A stretch of DNA of 64,000 bases from positions 2,517,501 to 2,581,500 of the forward strand of contig CM057465.1 of the NCBI GenBank assembly GCA_030035585.1. Reading direction: 5' to 3'. Under the pieces are notes generated by a model, which worked only from the letters and a program-made list of their open reading frames with translations, was not told the DNA's origin and searched no databases. A program made the translations under genes and the position numbers. Of the stretch, positions 1-10,845 are shown piece after piece; position 1 is the stretch's first letter, and the number at the start of each line of letters is the position of its first letter. The stretch comes from Dugong dugon (lineage: Eukaryota > Chordata > Mammalia > Sirenia > Dugongidae).

Positions 1-187
1 ACACACTCATGACCACGTACACGTACGCACACAAGGCACACATGGAAATACACATGTGCACACACACACTCCCAACAACATGCACACAGGCACATACACA
101 CATGTTCACGCCCACACACACACTGCCTGGCAGGCAGGAGCACGTGTGGGAGCATCTGTAGTATGAGTGGACCGCTGCGTGCGCGTG
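1..187. repeat. CA-rich degenerate simple sequence
   Basis: Alternating purine-pyrimidine sequence dominated by imperfect CA and CACA steps, with short breaks such as GGCAG. It leads into the perfect CA tract that follows and is probably the decayed flank of that microsatellite. Open frames across it are repeat translations. Confidence 0.75.

Positions 188-191
<4 letters not shown>

Positions 192-221
<30 letters not shown>
192..221. repeat. (CA)15 microsatellite
   Basis: Fifteen uninterrupted CA dinucleotides. Its length and purity make it likely to be length-polymorphic between individuals. Confidence 0.95.
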
Positions 222-223
<2 letters not shown>

Positions 224-780
224 GTTCTGGACATGCGGGCACCAGCCCTCCTGAGGACCCGGCGGGCCACCCCGAGCACACACCGCCTTTGTTTGCCACA
301 GGAGCTCGCCCAGCCCACTTCCTGCTCAAGGCGGTCAGAGGCACAGCGCTGGCCTCCTGGTCCCAGGGACAAAGAGGCCTTTCATGGCGCACGTTACAAC
401 TTCATTTCACCCTGGCATGGCCAGGGCATGGCCTCTCCTCTGGTGCTCTCGGGCTGGGGTCCTGAGTGGGGAGTGATGGGCTGGCAGCCGGGCTCCTGGG
501 TGGACACATACGGGGACATGGCAGGGGCCACAGCCTTGCACTCCCATTCATCCACAGTGCCCTCGTCTTTGTTTCTGGGAGGGCTGCTGGAGTAGGAGGG
601 GTGTGAGATCACCCCCACCATCTCCCGCTCAGACATGGCTCCCATGGGCACAGCCACTCCTGGACCCCCAGTCCTTACACCCTACCCCCCAACAGTGGGG
701 TGTGGTCCTTGGTGAAGGCCTGGTTGGGAGGCCCAGGGCTGGATCGCGCCATGGCACGGCCCATCAAGGGAGAGGCATCC
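222..780. other. unique GC-rich sequence, no gene recognised
   Basis: No interspersed repeat or exon-like structure recognised. Short open frames on both strands have no visible domain, signal or conserved motif. Confidence 0.5.
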
Positions 781-1000
781 CAGGGCCCACTGTGGATGTC
801 AGGGCTGAGCTGAATCCCTGTGTCCAGGGCCCACTGTGGATGGTCAGGGCTGAGTCCCTGTGTCCAGGGTCCACTGTGGATGGTCACAGCTGAGCTGAGT
901 CCCCATGTCCAGGGCCCATTGTGGATGCTCAGTGCTCAGTCCTTGTGTCCAGGGCCCACTGTGGACAGTCACAGCTGAGCTGAGTCCCCTTGTCCAGGGT
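781..1000. repeat. minisatellite with alternating 40/45-bp units
   Basis: Five complete units, each starting CAGGGYCCAYTGTGGA and ending TGTC, followed by a partial sixth. Unit starts are 781, 825, 865, 910 and 950, giving lengths 44, 40, 45, 40 and 45. Long units carry GCTGAGCTGA, while short units have a single GCTGA or GCTCA. The long-short alternation implies a higher-order period of about 85 bp. Frames such as 844-1191 on the minus strand are translations of this array. Confidence 0.9.
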
Positions 1001-1310
1001 CTTATGCACCTAACATCCTTGAATCTCAGAGGAGGTGTGTCTGGGGCCAGAAGCACATCTGGCCTTAACCCTGGTGGTTTTGAATAAGTGGGATGGTGAG
1101 GTCCATGAGGAGCTGGGTGGCTCTTCCCAAGTCTTCTTATCCAGAAACCAGAAGCCACGCTCCCTGGAATCAGCCATCTCCCCCTGGGCAATCCCTGAGG
1201 CCCAGGAATTCTCCGCTCCCTGGCTGCCTAAATGTGCAGGAATTCTCTCCAACAAGCGTCTAAACATGGAACCCACAGACACTCCTGGGCAATTAGACGG
1301 ACATTTCCCC

Positions 1311-1380
1311 TCCAGAGGCCGTCCATCCAGCCTGTGTGTGTGTGTGTGTGCACCTCCCCTCCAGGGCTGTCTCACCCAGC

Positions 1381-1419
<39 letters not shown>

Positions 1420-1690
1420 TGTGTGTCTGTATGTGTGCACCTCCCCTCCAGGGCTGTCTCACCCAGCCCGTGTGCGTGCCTGTGTGCATGTGTGTGCGCA
1501 CCTCCCATCCAGGGCTGTCTCACCCAGCCTGTGTGTGTGTGTGTGTGTGTCTGTATGTGTGCACCTCCCCTCCAGGGCTGTCTCACCCAGCCCGTGTGCG
1601 TGCCTGTGTGCGTGTGTGTGCGCACCTCCCCTCCAGGGCTGTCTCACCCAGCCTGTGTGTGTGCCTGTCTGTGTGCGTGTGGGTGTGGAT
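1311..1690. repeat. compound minisatellite: C-rich block plus TG run
   Basis: The block CACCTCCCCTCCAGGGCTGT plus CTCACCCAGCC occurs at 1351, 1438, 1499, 1562 and 1623, and a degenerate version precedes it near 1311. The blocks are separated by TG-rich spacers. Unit spacing is 87, 61, 63 and 61 bp, and the first is longer because its TG run is expanded. Each unit therefore contains its own microsatellite. The long cysteine/valine or threonine/histidine frames here on both strands are artefacts of the repeat. Confidence 0.92.
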
Positions 1691-1695
1691 GTCAA

Positions 1696-3280
1696 TACGC
1701 TCTCATCAGGAGCAGGCCTGTTGTCCTCCAGCCCTCATGTGAGCGGAGGCTTCGCAGAGGTCCCAACGTGGTGAGCAGGGAGGCCCCGTGTGCTGTAAGA
1801 TGCCTGGGCACACGGGGTGTGCGGGACCCGGGTACAGAGATCAGGGGTTTTCACACCACGTCTTGCCTGCCCCCCCGCCTTTGTTCGTGCCCACCTCTGG
1901 GCAGTTCAGGGGCGCTAGGGCAGCGGGTAATATGCACCAGTGAATGTTTTCTGTTCCCAGTTCCAGCAGTGATTGGATTATTCCCGATTGAAGCAGCGTT
2001 CCAACACAAGCGAGGCTAAGCTTGTCTTCACGTGAACAGGACCGCTTACACAAGTCATCCGGAAGGCTGTACTCACAGTGGCCCCGAGGAGCCTCTAAGC
2101 CTGACTCAAAGCCACAGAGGTCTGACCACGGTTTCCCACAACACCCCACGCCTGCCACTGGGGTCGGACACAGGAGGACACTCACATCGTGGCCCACACT
2201 CCTCCCTGCTGACTGTCTTTAGGACATTTTATTGCTTTTGCAGTTCTGTCAGTGTTTAATTGGTAAATGGATTTGGTTGATCCCAGCTTTACGGTCTGGT
2301 GAGGGCTCCTTGGCGTTGAGCTAGTTGATATTTTGGCAACGTTATAGTAAACACAGTTGAGGCCGACAGTGGCGGGCAAGGGACGAATCTTTCCCTTAAA
2401 GGTGTGCTCACATGACCGTGAGGGCTCAGAAGTGTGGCCAGGCTGCAGCGAGCTGCTCAGCGGAGCAGGAGGCAGAACTGGTGCCTGACTGTGTAGGAGA
2501 AGGGCCGATCTGCAGTGGGGGGCCCGGAGCACAGGGGTCTCCCCACGAGTGGGGGACACAGCCCCCCACCTTCCAAGCCCACGTCAAGCCTGGGGCTGCA
2601 GGAGTGAGGCCCAAGACACCCCTGCCCCATGGCCAGGAAGGCCCCACCTGCACAATTCCCCAGCCTCAGGGGGTCTCGCCTCCTCTGTGGTCACCCCTGT
2701 GTGGTCCTAAGCCACTCAGGAATCTGGACACTGCAACGTGTGGAACAAGCACAAGGCGTGGGCTAGAATCAAAGCACAGCTGTCCCTTTACCCCTGTTCA
2801 GTGAGGGAAGCATCTCCCCTGGTAGAGCTGGAAGATTCTAGAAGGTTCCTTGGTTATTTTAGTCACCCCTAGGTAACAGAGATCCTACACCACCTGTAGC
2901 CTCGTGCAGTAATTAGTGCCGCTCCGGGGAATCAGAGCCCCAAACGAGATTCAGTGATGACTATCCTGCAGCTGGGCTCGTCCGGGAGAGCCTGCCAGCT
3001 CTTCTTTCTCTTTCAGAGCAAAGCTGGGCTGGGGAGGGCGGGAGGGACTGGGCTCAGACTTGGCCTGGTGGGATTTTGCAGGGTCCACACTGGCCTGGGA
3101 GGCGCTCAGCCCATCTCTTGCTTCTGGGGCACTCTGTAGCTTCCTGGGGGTCCTGAAGGCTACAGGCTCCTCTGAACCGCTCTCCCAGGTCCTCAGCCCT
3201 GCTGACACATCCCTGCTCTCTGGGCGATCTGGCCTCACTGGGCACCAGCAAGGGGCTCCAGCCTGGGCTCTGAGTCCTGG
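1696..3280. other. unique sequence, no gene recognised
   Basis: GC-rich in its first and last thirds, with a more AT-balanced stretch around 2215-2410. Open frames on both strands up to 130 codons lack domains and overlap one another. No repeat family recognised. Confidence 0.45.
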
Positions 3281-3284
3281 AAGA

Positions 3285-3840
3285 GATGCTTGTTCTATGA
3301 CAATTACTGCCTCCTTTACCATGAGACCAGAACTGGATGGTGCCCAGCTACCATTACCGAACATTCTGACCAAAGATTCCATACAAGAATCTTGATCAAA
3401 AGGGGGAATATGCAGAACAGAATTTAAAATTCTCATGGAATCTTGAATTACTGGAGCCATGGAGGCTGGATGAACCCACCAAACTACTGCCCTTTAAAAC
3501 TTAAACCAAAAATATCCCCTGAAATCGTCTTAAAAGAAAACAATAGTTTAACTTAACTACTAAAGAATGTCTGCCTTGAACATTGTGCTCTTGTAAGATT
3601 GAACTGACAACAGTAACTTGAAAGATTAGATAGGAACCTTAGGGCACAGTGAGTTTACGTTAATGGGGGAGGAACAGCTCAGAACAGGATGGGGGGAATG
3701 TTGGCACAATCGAAGATTGTCATCAACGTTACTGAATCGTACACGTAGAAACTGTTGAATTGGTGTATGTTTTGCTGTGTACATTCTCAATAACAACAGC
3801 AAAATCAATTATTAAAAACATAAAAATAAAAAGGAATGCA
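3285..3840 (+). mobile_element. L1 3' UTR fragment, copy A
   Basis: Starts with the block GAGACCAGAACTGGATGGTG, also present in the 47.4-kb copy and in the 3' UTR of the minus-strand L1 at 53-57 kb. It continues through an AT-rich body and ends in an A-rich tail (AAAAACATAAAAATAAAAA). The 3' half, with ACTGAATCGTACACGTAGAA and TGTATGTTTTGCTGTGTA, closely matches the 47.4-kb copy. The shared block identifies it as a LINE-1 3' UTR rather than a SINE, though the subfamily cannot be named here. No L1 coding part precedes it, so it is strongly 5' truncated. Confidence 0.7.
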
Positions 3841-3844
3841 TGTG

Positions 3845-4139
3845 CTCCCTGCCACAGCGTTCCCTCCAGGCTAAGCGGCTGGGGTTTCTCTCTGCAGACC
3901 TGCTGCTGGGGTGAGGCTGGCATCTCGGATCAGAGGAATTCAGGTGCTAAATTAGTTTAGATCTAATAAAAAGCTGAACAGGGAGCTGTGCTGAGTTCAT
4001 TTACACTCCAAAGAGCTAATAGTGCTTTATAAACCTGACTTCCCATTAACCCTCAACACCCTGCCCGATCCAGTCCCTGCCACAACAACACTGCGGCCCA
4101 CAGCATCTCTGTTCGGAAGGGTGTAAGACTGGTGTTTTT
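3845..4139. other. unique sequence
   Basis: No repeat recognised. It contains the AT-rich stretch GAGCTAATAGTGCTTTATAA near 4012-4031. Nothing gene-like is seen. Confidence 0.4.
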
Positions 4140-4340
4140 GATGGCTAATGTTTACTTGCTAGGGCTGAGTGTGTCTTGTGAGCCAGCTGGGGGACCCTCA
4201 CCACCACCCCAGGAGGTGGGCACAGCTGTCATCACCCTGGTTCAGGTGACGGAGCAGAAGTTTCCAGGAATTACTGGGATTTGCTCAAAGTGACCCAGCC
4301 AAGTGATGATGGAGACTGGTTGGAGCCCAGGCTGTCACCT
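4140..4340 (-). mobile_element. MIR SINE fragment
   Basis: Diverged minus-strand MIR. It keeps the region resembling 'gaggtgggcacagctgtcatcacc', the tract around TGACGGAGCAGAAG that corresponds to the MIR core, and the GCTCAAAGTGACCCAGCCAA block. Very old, with fuzzy ends. Confidence 0.55.
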
Positions 4341-4757
4341 CTCCTCATACGCATAAGAAAGCTGGATAATACAAACGGAAGACAGAAGAACCGACACATT
4401 TGAACTGTGCTGCTGGTGAAGAACACTGAATACGTGGTGGACCGCCCGGGGAACAGATGAGTTAGCGCTAGAAGAAATACAACCAGAATGCTCCCTACAT
4501 ACAAGGATGGTGAGTCATCAGCTCGCTCACTTTGGGCATATCATCAGAAAAAACCAATCCCTAGAAAAGGCCATCATGGCTGGTAAGGCAGATGGTCAGT
4601 GAAACCGAGGGAATTCCCCCGTGAGATGGACTGATGTAGTGACCACAACAATGGGCTCAAACACACCAACGATCCTGAAGGACCAGGCAATGTCTCATTC
4701 TGTTGGGCACAAGGCGGCTGTGAGTCAGAGCCAATCAGATGGGAACAAACAACAACA
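4341..4757 (+). mobile_element. RTE (BovB-like) LINE, 3' end fragment
   Basis: Corresponds to the last ~400 nt of the RTE: the C-terminal ORF remnant (GAAGAACACTGAATA, then TACAACCAGAATGCTCCC) followed by the terminal block TGTGAGTCAGAGCCAATCAG and AACAACAACAA. Several frameshifts and stops break the reading frame. It is 5' truncated, as is usual for LINE insertions. Confidence 0.88.
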
Positions 4758-4864
4758 AAGCCGTCTCCCAGGCCGCACGTAGAAACCGTAAGGTTACTGG
4801 AACAGATGCCGAAGAGAACACTTAAAGAAAATGAACCCCCTTCTTGGTAAACATTCCGAGAAAA

Positions 4865-5100
4865 TTATGAATAGGACAGAACGTCTGTAACTTGCCAGCA
4901 GTGATCTTTACAAATTGCCAGCGAACATCATACTTCAGGATAAAACCTTTAGACACATTGTCTTTAAAATCTGCAACAAGTCAAGGGTAGCCCAGTCCAG
5001 CGGAGTAAAACAAGAAAAATAAATAAAATATATAAAGATTAACAAGGGAAAACACTGATGTTACAGCCAGGCAATTGTACTGTAACCACAAACACGTTAT
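4865..5100 (+). mobile_element. old L1 ORF2 fragment (reverse transcriptase region)
   Basis: The run GCGAACATCATACTTCAGGA followed by AAATCTGCAACAAGTCAAGG resembles the L1 ORF2 segment around the conserved GTRQGCPLSP motif of the reverse transcriptase. The next stretch, with AACAAGAAAAATAAATAAAA, resembles the following L1 segment. Highly diverged and without an open frame. Confidence 0.5.
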
Positions 5101-5251
5101 TCAAATTAACAGAAGTTTCGAAGGTCGCTGAGCAAAGAAACAACAGGAACCAAAAGTCCAGACGTGAGAGACACTGATGGGGAACCACAGGCTGCTGTGC
5201 TCAGAGCCCTCAGCCATGCCATTCGGGCCAAGGAGAATCCACCACTCCCAT

Positions 5252-5382
5252 CCCTTACGGACTGAACTGTGTCCCCCAGAATACTAGTTGTCAATCCTAA
5301 CCCATCCATGTACATGTGGATATAATCACTTCTGGGAACAGCATTTGTCTGTTACGTTAAGGAGGCTGCATCAGTGTAACCC
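5252..5382 (+). mobile_element. MaLR-type LTR 5' fragment
   Basis: Begins GGACTGAACTGTGTCCCCCA and continues with TCAATCCTAACCCATC, the typical opening of MLT1-like MaLR LTRs. The downstream part is lost at the AfroSINE that follows. Too short to assign a subfamily. Confidence 0.5.
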
Positions 5383-5543
5383 TAAAATCAAACCCATTGC
5401 CACTTAGTCGATTCCTACTCATAGTGGCCCTACAAGACCGAGTAGAACTGCCCCATAGGGTTTCAAGGAGTGGCTGGGGGATTTGAACTGCCAACCTTTT
5501 GGTTAGCAGCAGAGCTCTTAACCACTGCACTACCAGGGCTCCG
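5383..5543 (-). mobile_element. AfroSINE, short form
   Basis: Reads in minus sense from the tRNA-like head GGAGCCCTGGTAGTGCAGTG to the tail ending in ...GGCAATGGGTTTGATTTT. It lacks the internal ~45-nt block found in the long form. Confidence 0.92.
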
Positions 5544-5544
5544 A

Positions 5545-6600
5545 GGTCCTGCTAGGAGGCAGCAAAACTGGGATTAAAAAACAAAAGGAGGAATGAGGTG
5601 AGACCTCAGGTCACCCCAGTCGGAGCCCCGGTACCCTGCAGGGTCTTGGAGCAGAGCATCTGGGCTCTGGACACAGGGGCTGGTGTATAGCCTAGATCTG
5701 TCCTCACTTCCCATGGGGTGACTGGGAAGTACAGGGGACGACAGGGGCAAGGATGGTTGTTTGGGGCAAACAGGGTGTCAGGCCCTGGGTGCTGGACTCC
5801 TGCAGCCCCCCAGGGGCTCCCCTTCCAGGCCCCTCCCTCAGCCACCCACAGAGGGCACTCCCTCTGCAGCCCCTGGGCCGGGGTAAGGGAAAATGTGGAA
5901 CTCAAGACACTCCGAGCTTCCCCTCCTCCCATCCTGGGCCTCCTGCAGCAGGACACCCCCCCCTGCAGTCCTTGCAGGATATGCCCTGCTGGTGCGAACC
6001 CCACTCTGCTCCTGGAATGTGCCCCCTCCACCTTTCCGTCCCCTCCTTGTTGAGCTCAGACTCCTCCCCGACCTCCCTCTCGGAACCCTTCCTGCCACCT
6101 CCATCTCCCCAGGAGAAGCAGGCTGCTCCTTGCTGTGGCCTGGGGGTCATCCACTGGACAGCGCTGGCCAACAGGACAGCACAGGACCTCTAGGGGCCTT
6201 GTGAAGATTCCAGGGTGGAGGTGGGATAAACGGAGGGATGGGTGGACAAGATGGCACTGGAAAGCACCTGCCCCACCTGGGCCTGACCTCCCGAATTGGC
6301 CCGTGCTGTCGGGGGAGGGTGCACTGCCTACTTCCCCCAGTCCTGCCCTCGGGGTGGGATACGGGTTCCTGAGCGTGGGGCGGCACTCTCCACCCACCTG
6401 ATGCACCAGCCCAGTGATCGCCTCCCAGGACAGGTTATACACCCTAATTCCTTGTGCCTCTCTATTGACCAGGGCTCTTGGGGGGAGGGATGAGGGTCTG
6501 AGTGGGCCCCAGTTTCACCAGCTCGCCAGGGCCCTAAGAGCCTTATATGGCCATGGCGTCCCATGGGCTGAGCTGTTTCATGGCATCTGTAAGTGACTGG
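5545..6600. other. unique GC-rich sequence with open frames on both strands
   Basis: High C content leaves overlapping open frames of 80-146 codons in several phases, none with a recognisable domain. No interspersed repeat and no clear CpG island. Not called as a gene. Confidence 0.45.
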
Positions 6601-6619
6601 GCTGGGCAGTGTGTGTGCG

Positions 6620-7235
6620 CCTGCTCACACATGTATTCATGCATGCATGTATGTGGGAGAGCTCCTGTGTGTATTCATGCATGTGTGTATGCGGGAGAGC
6701 TCACACATGTATTCATGCACGTGTGTATGTGGGATAGTTCATGCATGTATCCATGCATGTGTGCATGCGGGAGAGCTCACACATATATTCATGCATGTGT
6801 ATGTGGGAGAGTTCATGCATGTATTCATGCATGTATGTGGTGTGCTCACGCATGTATTCATGCATGTATGTGGGATAGTTCACACATGTATTGGTGCATG
6901 TATGTGGTGTGCTCACACATATTCATGCATGTGTATGTGGGAGAGTTCATGTGTGTGTTCATGTATGTATGCGGTGTGCTCACGCATGTATTCATGCATG
7001 TGTGTATGTGGTGTGCTCACACATGTATTCGTGCACATGTGTATGTGGTGTGCTCATGCATGTATTCATGCATGTATCTGGGATAGTTCACACATGTATT
7101 GGTGCATGTGTGTATGTGGGAGAGCTCACACATGTATTCATGCGTGTGTGTATGTGGGCATGCTCACACATGTATTTGTCCATATGTGTATGTGGGCGTG
7201 CTCACCCATGTGTGCTTGTCTGCATGCGTGGCGTT
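6620..7235. repeat. TG/CATG minisatellite, about 17 units of 33-38 bp
   Basis: Units built from GTATTCATGCATGT plus TGTGGGAGAG or TGTGGTGTG plus CTCACACAT start near 6623, 6661, 6698, 6736, 6774, 6811, 6844, 6878, 6911, 6945, 6978, 7014, 7052, 7085, 7123, 7161 and 7200. Two variants occur: GGGAGAGCTC or GGGATAGTTC units of about 37-38 bp, and GGTGTGCTC units of about 33-36 bp. CATGCATG steps make the array rich in short palindromes. Open frames of up to 219 codons here are repeat translations. Confidence 0.93.
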
Positions 7236-7239
7236 TGAA

Positions 7240-7905
7240 AGCTCTGTTCTAGAACTGAACACCATGCTCTATGAGGAGTCTCAGGCGGCTGCACTCACTC
7301 CGGGCCTGGACTCACACGCCTTGGAGAGACCTCTGTTTTCTGGCACCCGGACACTGGGGCCCCCTCTCTCTTACACTTGACGGCTCAGAAACACACCCAC
7401 CCCCATTAGACCCCATGCCCACCGAGACCCAATGTGTCAGACACGCGTGTAAGACCTTGAAGAAAACAGGCTGTGTCGGCAGCGTGCTCCTGACAGAAAC
7501 TGTGACCACCAGTGTGCTGGCCATGCCAAGCAGATGGACGGGGATTTGACGATGCTAATCTGACTGGGAGCTGTGGAGATTTCTATAGCTCCACTCCACA
7601 CCCCATCCAACAGCTCTTCCTAAATTCCATGGCTCCCTAAACTGTTTCTTCATTTCCGTCAACACAGGAATTTGCTTACTTAACTCAACAGCTTGGAAAA
7701 ATGACTCAGCCAGAACAAAACCAGAGGGAGTCCCTCTCGGAGAAATCTTTGGCCACGTACTCAGATAAAATGAGAAAGGGACCTCGTCCACTTAAGATGG
7801 AGAGGTGACTTTCTGGCAAAATCTGACCAGAAAGCGCACACCCCCAAAATGTTCCCAGATCCCTCTGTGACAGAGGTGTCAACACATCGTACACATGGGT
7901 GACGG
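7240..7905. other. unique sequence
   Basis: No repeat or gene recognised. The longest frame, 93 codons starting inside the preceding minisatellite, has no domain. Confidence 0.4.
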
Positions 7906-7914
7906 TGTGGTTGA

Positions 7915-8048
7915 CATTGAATACACACATGTACATGTACTTACAAGTATCTGTAAATCTGTATAAATATACACACATAAATAAATGCATGTACAATGAC
8001 ACACACATGCACACAAATGCACACTAACACATTCACACACACAAACTG
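7915..8048. repeat. CA/TA-rich simple sequence
   Basis: Imperfect CA repeats mixed with TATA steps (ATACACACATGTACATGTAC, then CACACACATGCACACAAATG). A decayed microsatellite. Confidence 0.7.
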
Positions 8049-8370
8049 GCTTCATAGGAGTTGACATACAAGTGAGATATCCTACCGCATGAAGTACTAA
8101 AACAGGCCCCCAGGACAGTAATTTTAGCAACCATCACCACAGCCCCTTTTACTCACACCTCAGAAGCACCTTCTGCACCCAGAGAGGCCCCATTTGAAAC
8201 GTCAGTGCCCAAACACACAGGGTAAGCACAGAGCAGGGCCAGCCAGCCTTCGGGGAGCTCTGCAGCCAGCACTGGGGCTGGGGTGTGGAGGCGGCTGGGA
8301 AACCAAGGACAGGACTGGCCTCACGGACCTCGCATGGGTTTACACTCTCATTTACTGTTGTTATCATTAC

Positions 8371-8577
8371 CAGGAGCATCGGTGGCACAGTGGTTAAGCC
8401 CTGGGCTGCCAACCAAAAGGTTGGGGTTCAAATCCACCCATGGCTCCACAGGAGAAAAGACCTAATGATCTGCTTCCATAAAGATTACAGCCTTGGAAAT
8501 CCTACGAGCCAGTTCTACTTTGTCACATGGGGTCATTATCAGTCAGAATTGACTTGACAGCAGATAACAACAATAAT
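8371..8577 (+). mobile_element. AfroSINE, long form
   Basis: Head AGGAGCATCGGTGGCACAGT, B box-like GGTTGGGGTTCAAATCC, the internal block with ATCTGCTTCCATAAAGATTA that marks the long form, and the RTE-like end TCAGTCAGAATTGACTTGAC. A short AATAAT-type tail follows. Confidence 0.93.
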
Positions 8578-8587
8578 ATTATTATTA

Positions 8588-8705
8588 CTCCTGAGGGAAA
8601 TATTAGCCTTATCTCCATCACAGATGAGGACGTGGAAGGACAGAGAGGTTAAGGAATCTACCCAAGGTCACAGAGCCTGGGGCACAGGTGGACCCCTCAA
8701 GGACA
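8588..8705 (-). mobile_element. MIR SINE fragment
   Basis: Shows the minus-strand MIR order: CACAGATGAGGACG, then AGAGGTTAAGGAAT, then CCCAAGGTCACAGAGCC. It directly follows the preceding AfroSINE. Confidence 0.75.
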
Positions 8706-8709
8706 CCAT

Positions 8710-9865
8710 AGCCCAAGGGAAGGTAGAGCCTATCACAGCCGAGACGGGGAGGAACGTCATTCCCAGAGCAAACAGGAGCAGGGTCCCAGCTCTGGTCTGA
8801 GGGTCCCTCCAGGCCGTCACCTGTGACAATCCCATGCTGTCCATTCTCCTCCACCATGGCCACCCGTTTGTGCTTTGGTGGCTACCCTCTGGCCCAGCAC
8901 ATAGACCCCACGACCCACTGACCAGTCCCTGTAACAGACACTTTGCTGTAAATACACCTTTTTGTCATCTTCCTGTGAACTGCTTTCTTCGGCTACACTC
9001 CTGGGAGCAGAATCAGGGTGTCTAAGCACCTGGACATCTCCTTGCCTCAGGCACGTCCTGCGTTCTGCTCACCCGAGAGCCAAGGCCCCGTGGTGCAGCT
9101 CATGTGTGGGAACACACTTCCCGCAGCTTCGGGTCTGTGTGGATAAGCAGGTCACGAAGGCACCAGGGCAGCTTGCAAATTCCTATTCCCCGATGTGGAA
9201 TCCAGTAAGTATCCATCACAGATAGCGCCCAGTATTCTGAGCCATGCACGGGGCAGCACAAGGCCCTGGCCGACCTCGGAGAATGCAGTTTCTCCCTGGG
9301 GGATCAGCGCTCTGCCATGCGCAAATATAGGGGACGCTGCGGGACGAGGACATAGGTCACAGTCCCCGAGGGACACATGCCGGCTATGGAAGGAGACACA
9401 GAAAACCCCTGAGGAAGGGTGGCAGGGATACGTGTGGGGGTGTGGCTGCCCTCCCACCTCCTGGAAGTGTCTGGGATGGACCCTGCCAAGTAAGAGTCGG
9501 GGGTCAGGTCACCACCAATCAGAAGGTGGCCGGGCGGCCCAGCTCTGGGCTCAGTCCTGTACAAGCTGAGACGGCATCTCCCGGATTCCTGGAGGTGGGC
9601 TGGACCCGCAGTCCTGCTCTGGGGAGCTCACAGCCTGATGGAGACGGGCAGTGCCTAGGCAGGGCACAGTGTGGGAACAGCCCTGCTGGGTCAGAGAGCC
9701 AGGTAGGTGGGGCAGGACAGGAAGAAGAGCTTCGTGGAGGAGAGCCGTCCACCTGGCATGGTGTGGGAGGCTGCATGGGGTCCACCACGTGATGAGGAAT
9801 GTGGCCAGCTGGATGCACGTGGTGTTTCTGGAATGGATGGCACAAAGCAACTCCCAAAGCACAGA
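8710..9865. other. unique GC-rich sequence
   Basis: No interspersed repeat recognised. Overlapping frames of 80-120 codons on both strands are typical of GC-rich non-coding DNA. Confidence 0.4.
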
Positions 9866-9869
9866 GCTG

Positions 9870-10012
9870 TGTGTGTGTGTGTGTGTGTGCATGTGTACAC
9901 GTGTGTGCATGTGTGGGTGGAGAGCATGTCATACGTGCGTGCATGTGTCTGAGATGTATAGTGTGCATGCGTACACGTGTGCATATGTGTGCACATGTGT
10001 CCATGCATGGGC
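9870..10012. repeat. TG-rich microsatellite
   Basis: A TG run of about nine units followed by imperfect TGTGCATG and TGTGCGTG motifs. Opposite-strand histidine/threonine frames derive from it. Confidence 0.88.
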
Positions 10013-10590
10013 ACGGTGGTGGGCAGGCTTACACCAAGAAGAGGCAGGTGGGCAAGATGTGTGAAGACTCCGTATGTGGTGTGGCGCACTGGGGGCTTCT
10101 CTTTGGTGTTGGGTACGGGTTCCGTTTAGGAGGTGGAGTGACCTAGCCTGCATTTCAGAAAGGACCTTCTGATGCTGCAGGGGTCTGGCTGCAAAGCCAA
10201 GGGGCTGGAGAGGAAGCTGGAGCTGGGACGCCTTATAGGGAGGGGGCTAGGTCGGGGTCTCAGGGACTGACAGTGGAGATGCCGGATTCCCTGACACCGA
10301 TTGTCAATCATCTTGGAGAACCTGCATGACCTGAGCGAGGGCTGTCCCAGGCCCTCCCAGTTGGCACAGTGTGCACATGGAGGGTGACCAGGGAGCATCC
10401 AGTGGGGGGTTCATGATGGGTCTGGGCACCTGCATCATGGCGGGACACATAATGGCTCAGAGCATCCCAGTCTCCCACCCCCACACCTACTCTGGCTGCT
10501 CCTGGGGCCGAGCTGGGGTCTGCAGTCTGTGGCCCCAGGACAAGCAGACCCCCCTGGGAAAACACACTTGTGCTATCCAAAGACTCGACA
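10013..10590. other. unique GC-rich sequence
   Basis: Nothing gene-like or repetitive recognised. Confidence 0.4.
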
Positions 10591-10845
10591 CTGATTTCTA
10601 ACGTGTGTATTTTAAAAAGCTTCTCAGTGCTTATGCACTCTACCTAATTCCCAATAATTACACACACTAGCTGTGCTCGCTGCTGCTCCCGGTTCCTAGG
10701 TATGCCGTGCTGACATTTTCAACATAATTTATATGATTAATTTCATTTCCTCAACCTCCCCCTAGAGTGGCAGGCTATGACTGACTCCCCTTTTTAAAAA
10801 CCAGGTAAACAAAATTGCCTCTAACGGTCCTCAAATACAAGTCAC
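10591..10845. other. non-repetitive AT-rich island, possible conserved non-coding element
   Basis: An AT-rich block in otherwise GC-rich DNA with no match to any repeat family in the window. It carries homeodomain-like cores (CCAATAATTACACACAC, TATGATTAATTTCATTT) and a forkhead-like GTAAACAAA. Regulatory function is inference only. Confidence 0.25.

Noticed and set aside
1035-2019. Overlapping frames of 180-235 codons across the 1.3-1.7 kb array
   Set aside because: Peptides repeat with the DNA unit (valine/cysteine or threonine/histidine runs) and no domain is present outside the array.
6593-7252. 219-codon cysteine/histidine-rich open frame
   Set aside because: It translates a tandem TG/CATG repeat. 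Other frames and the opposite strand are equally open and show the same periodic peptides.
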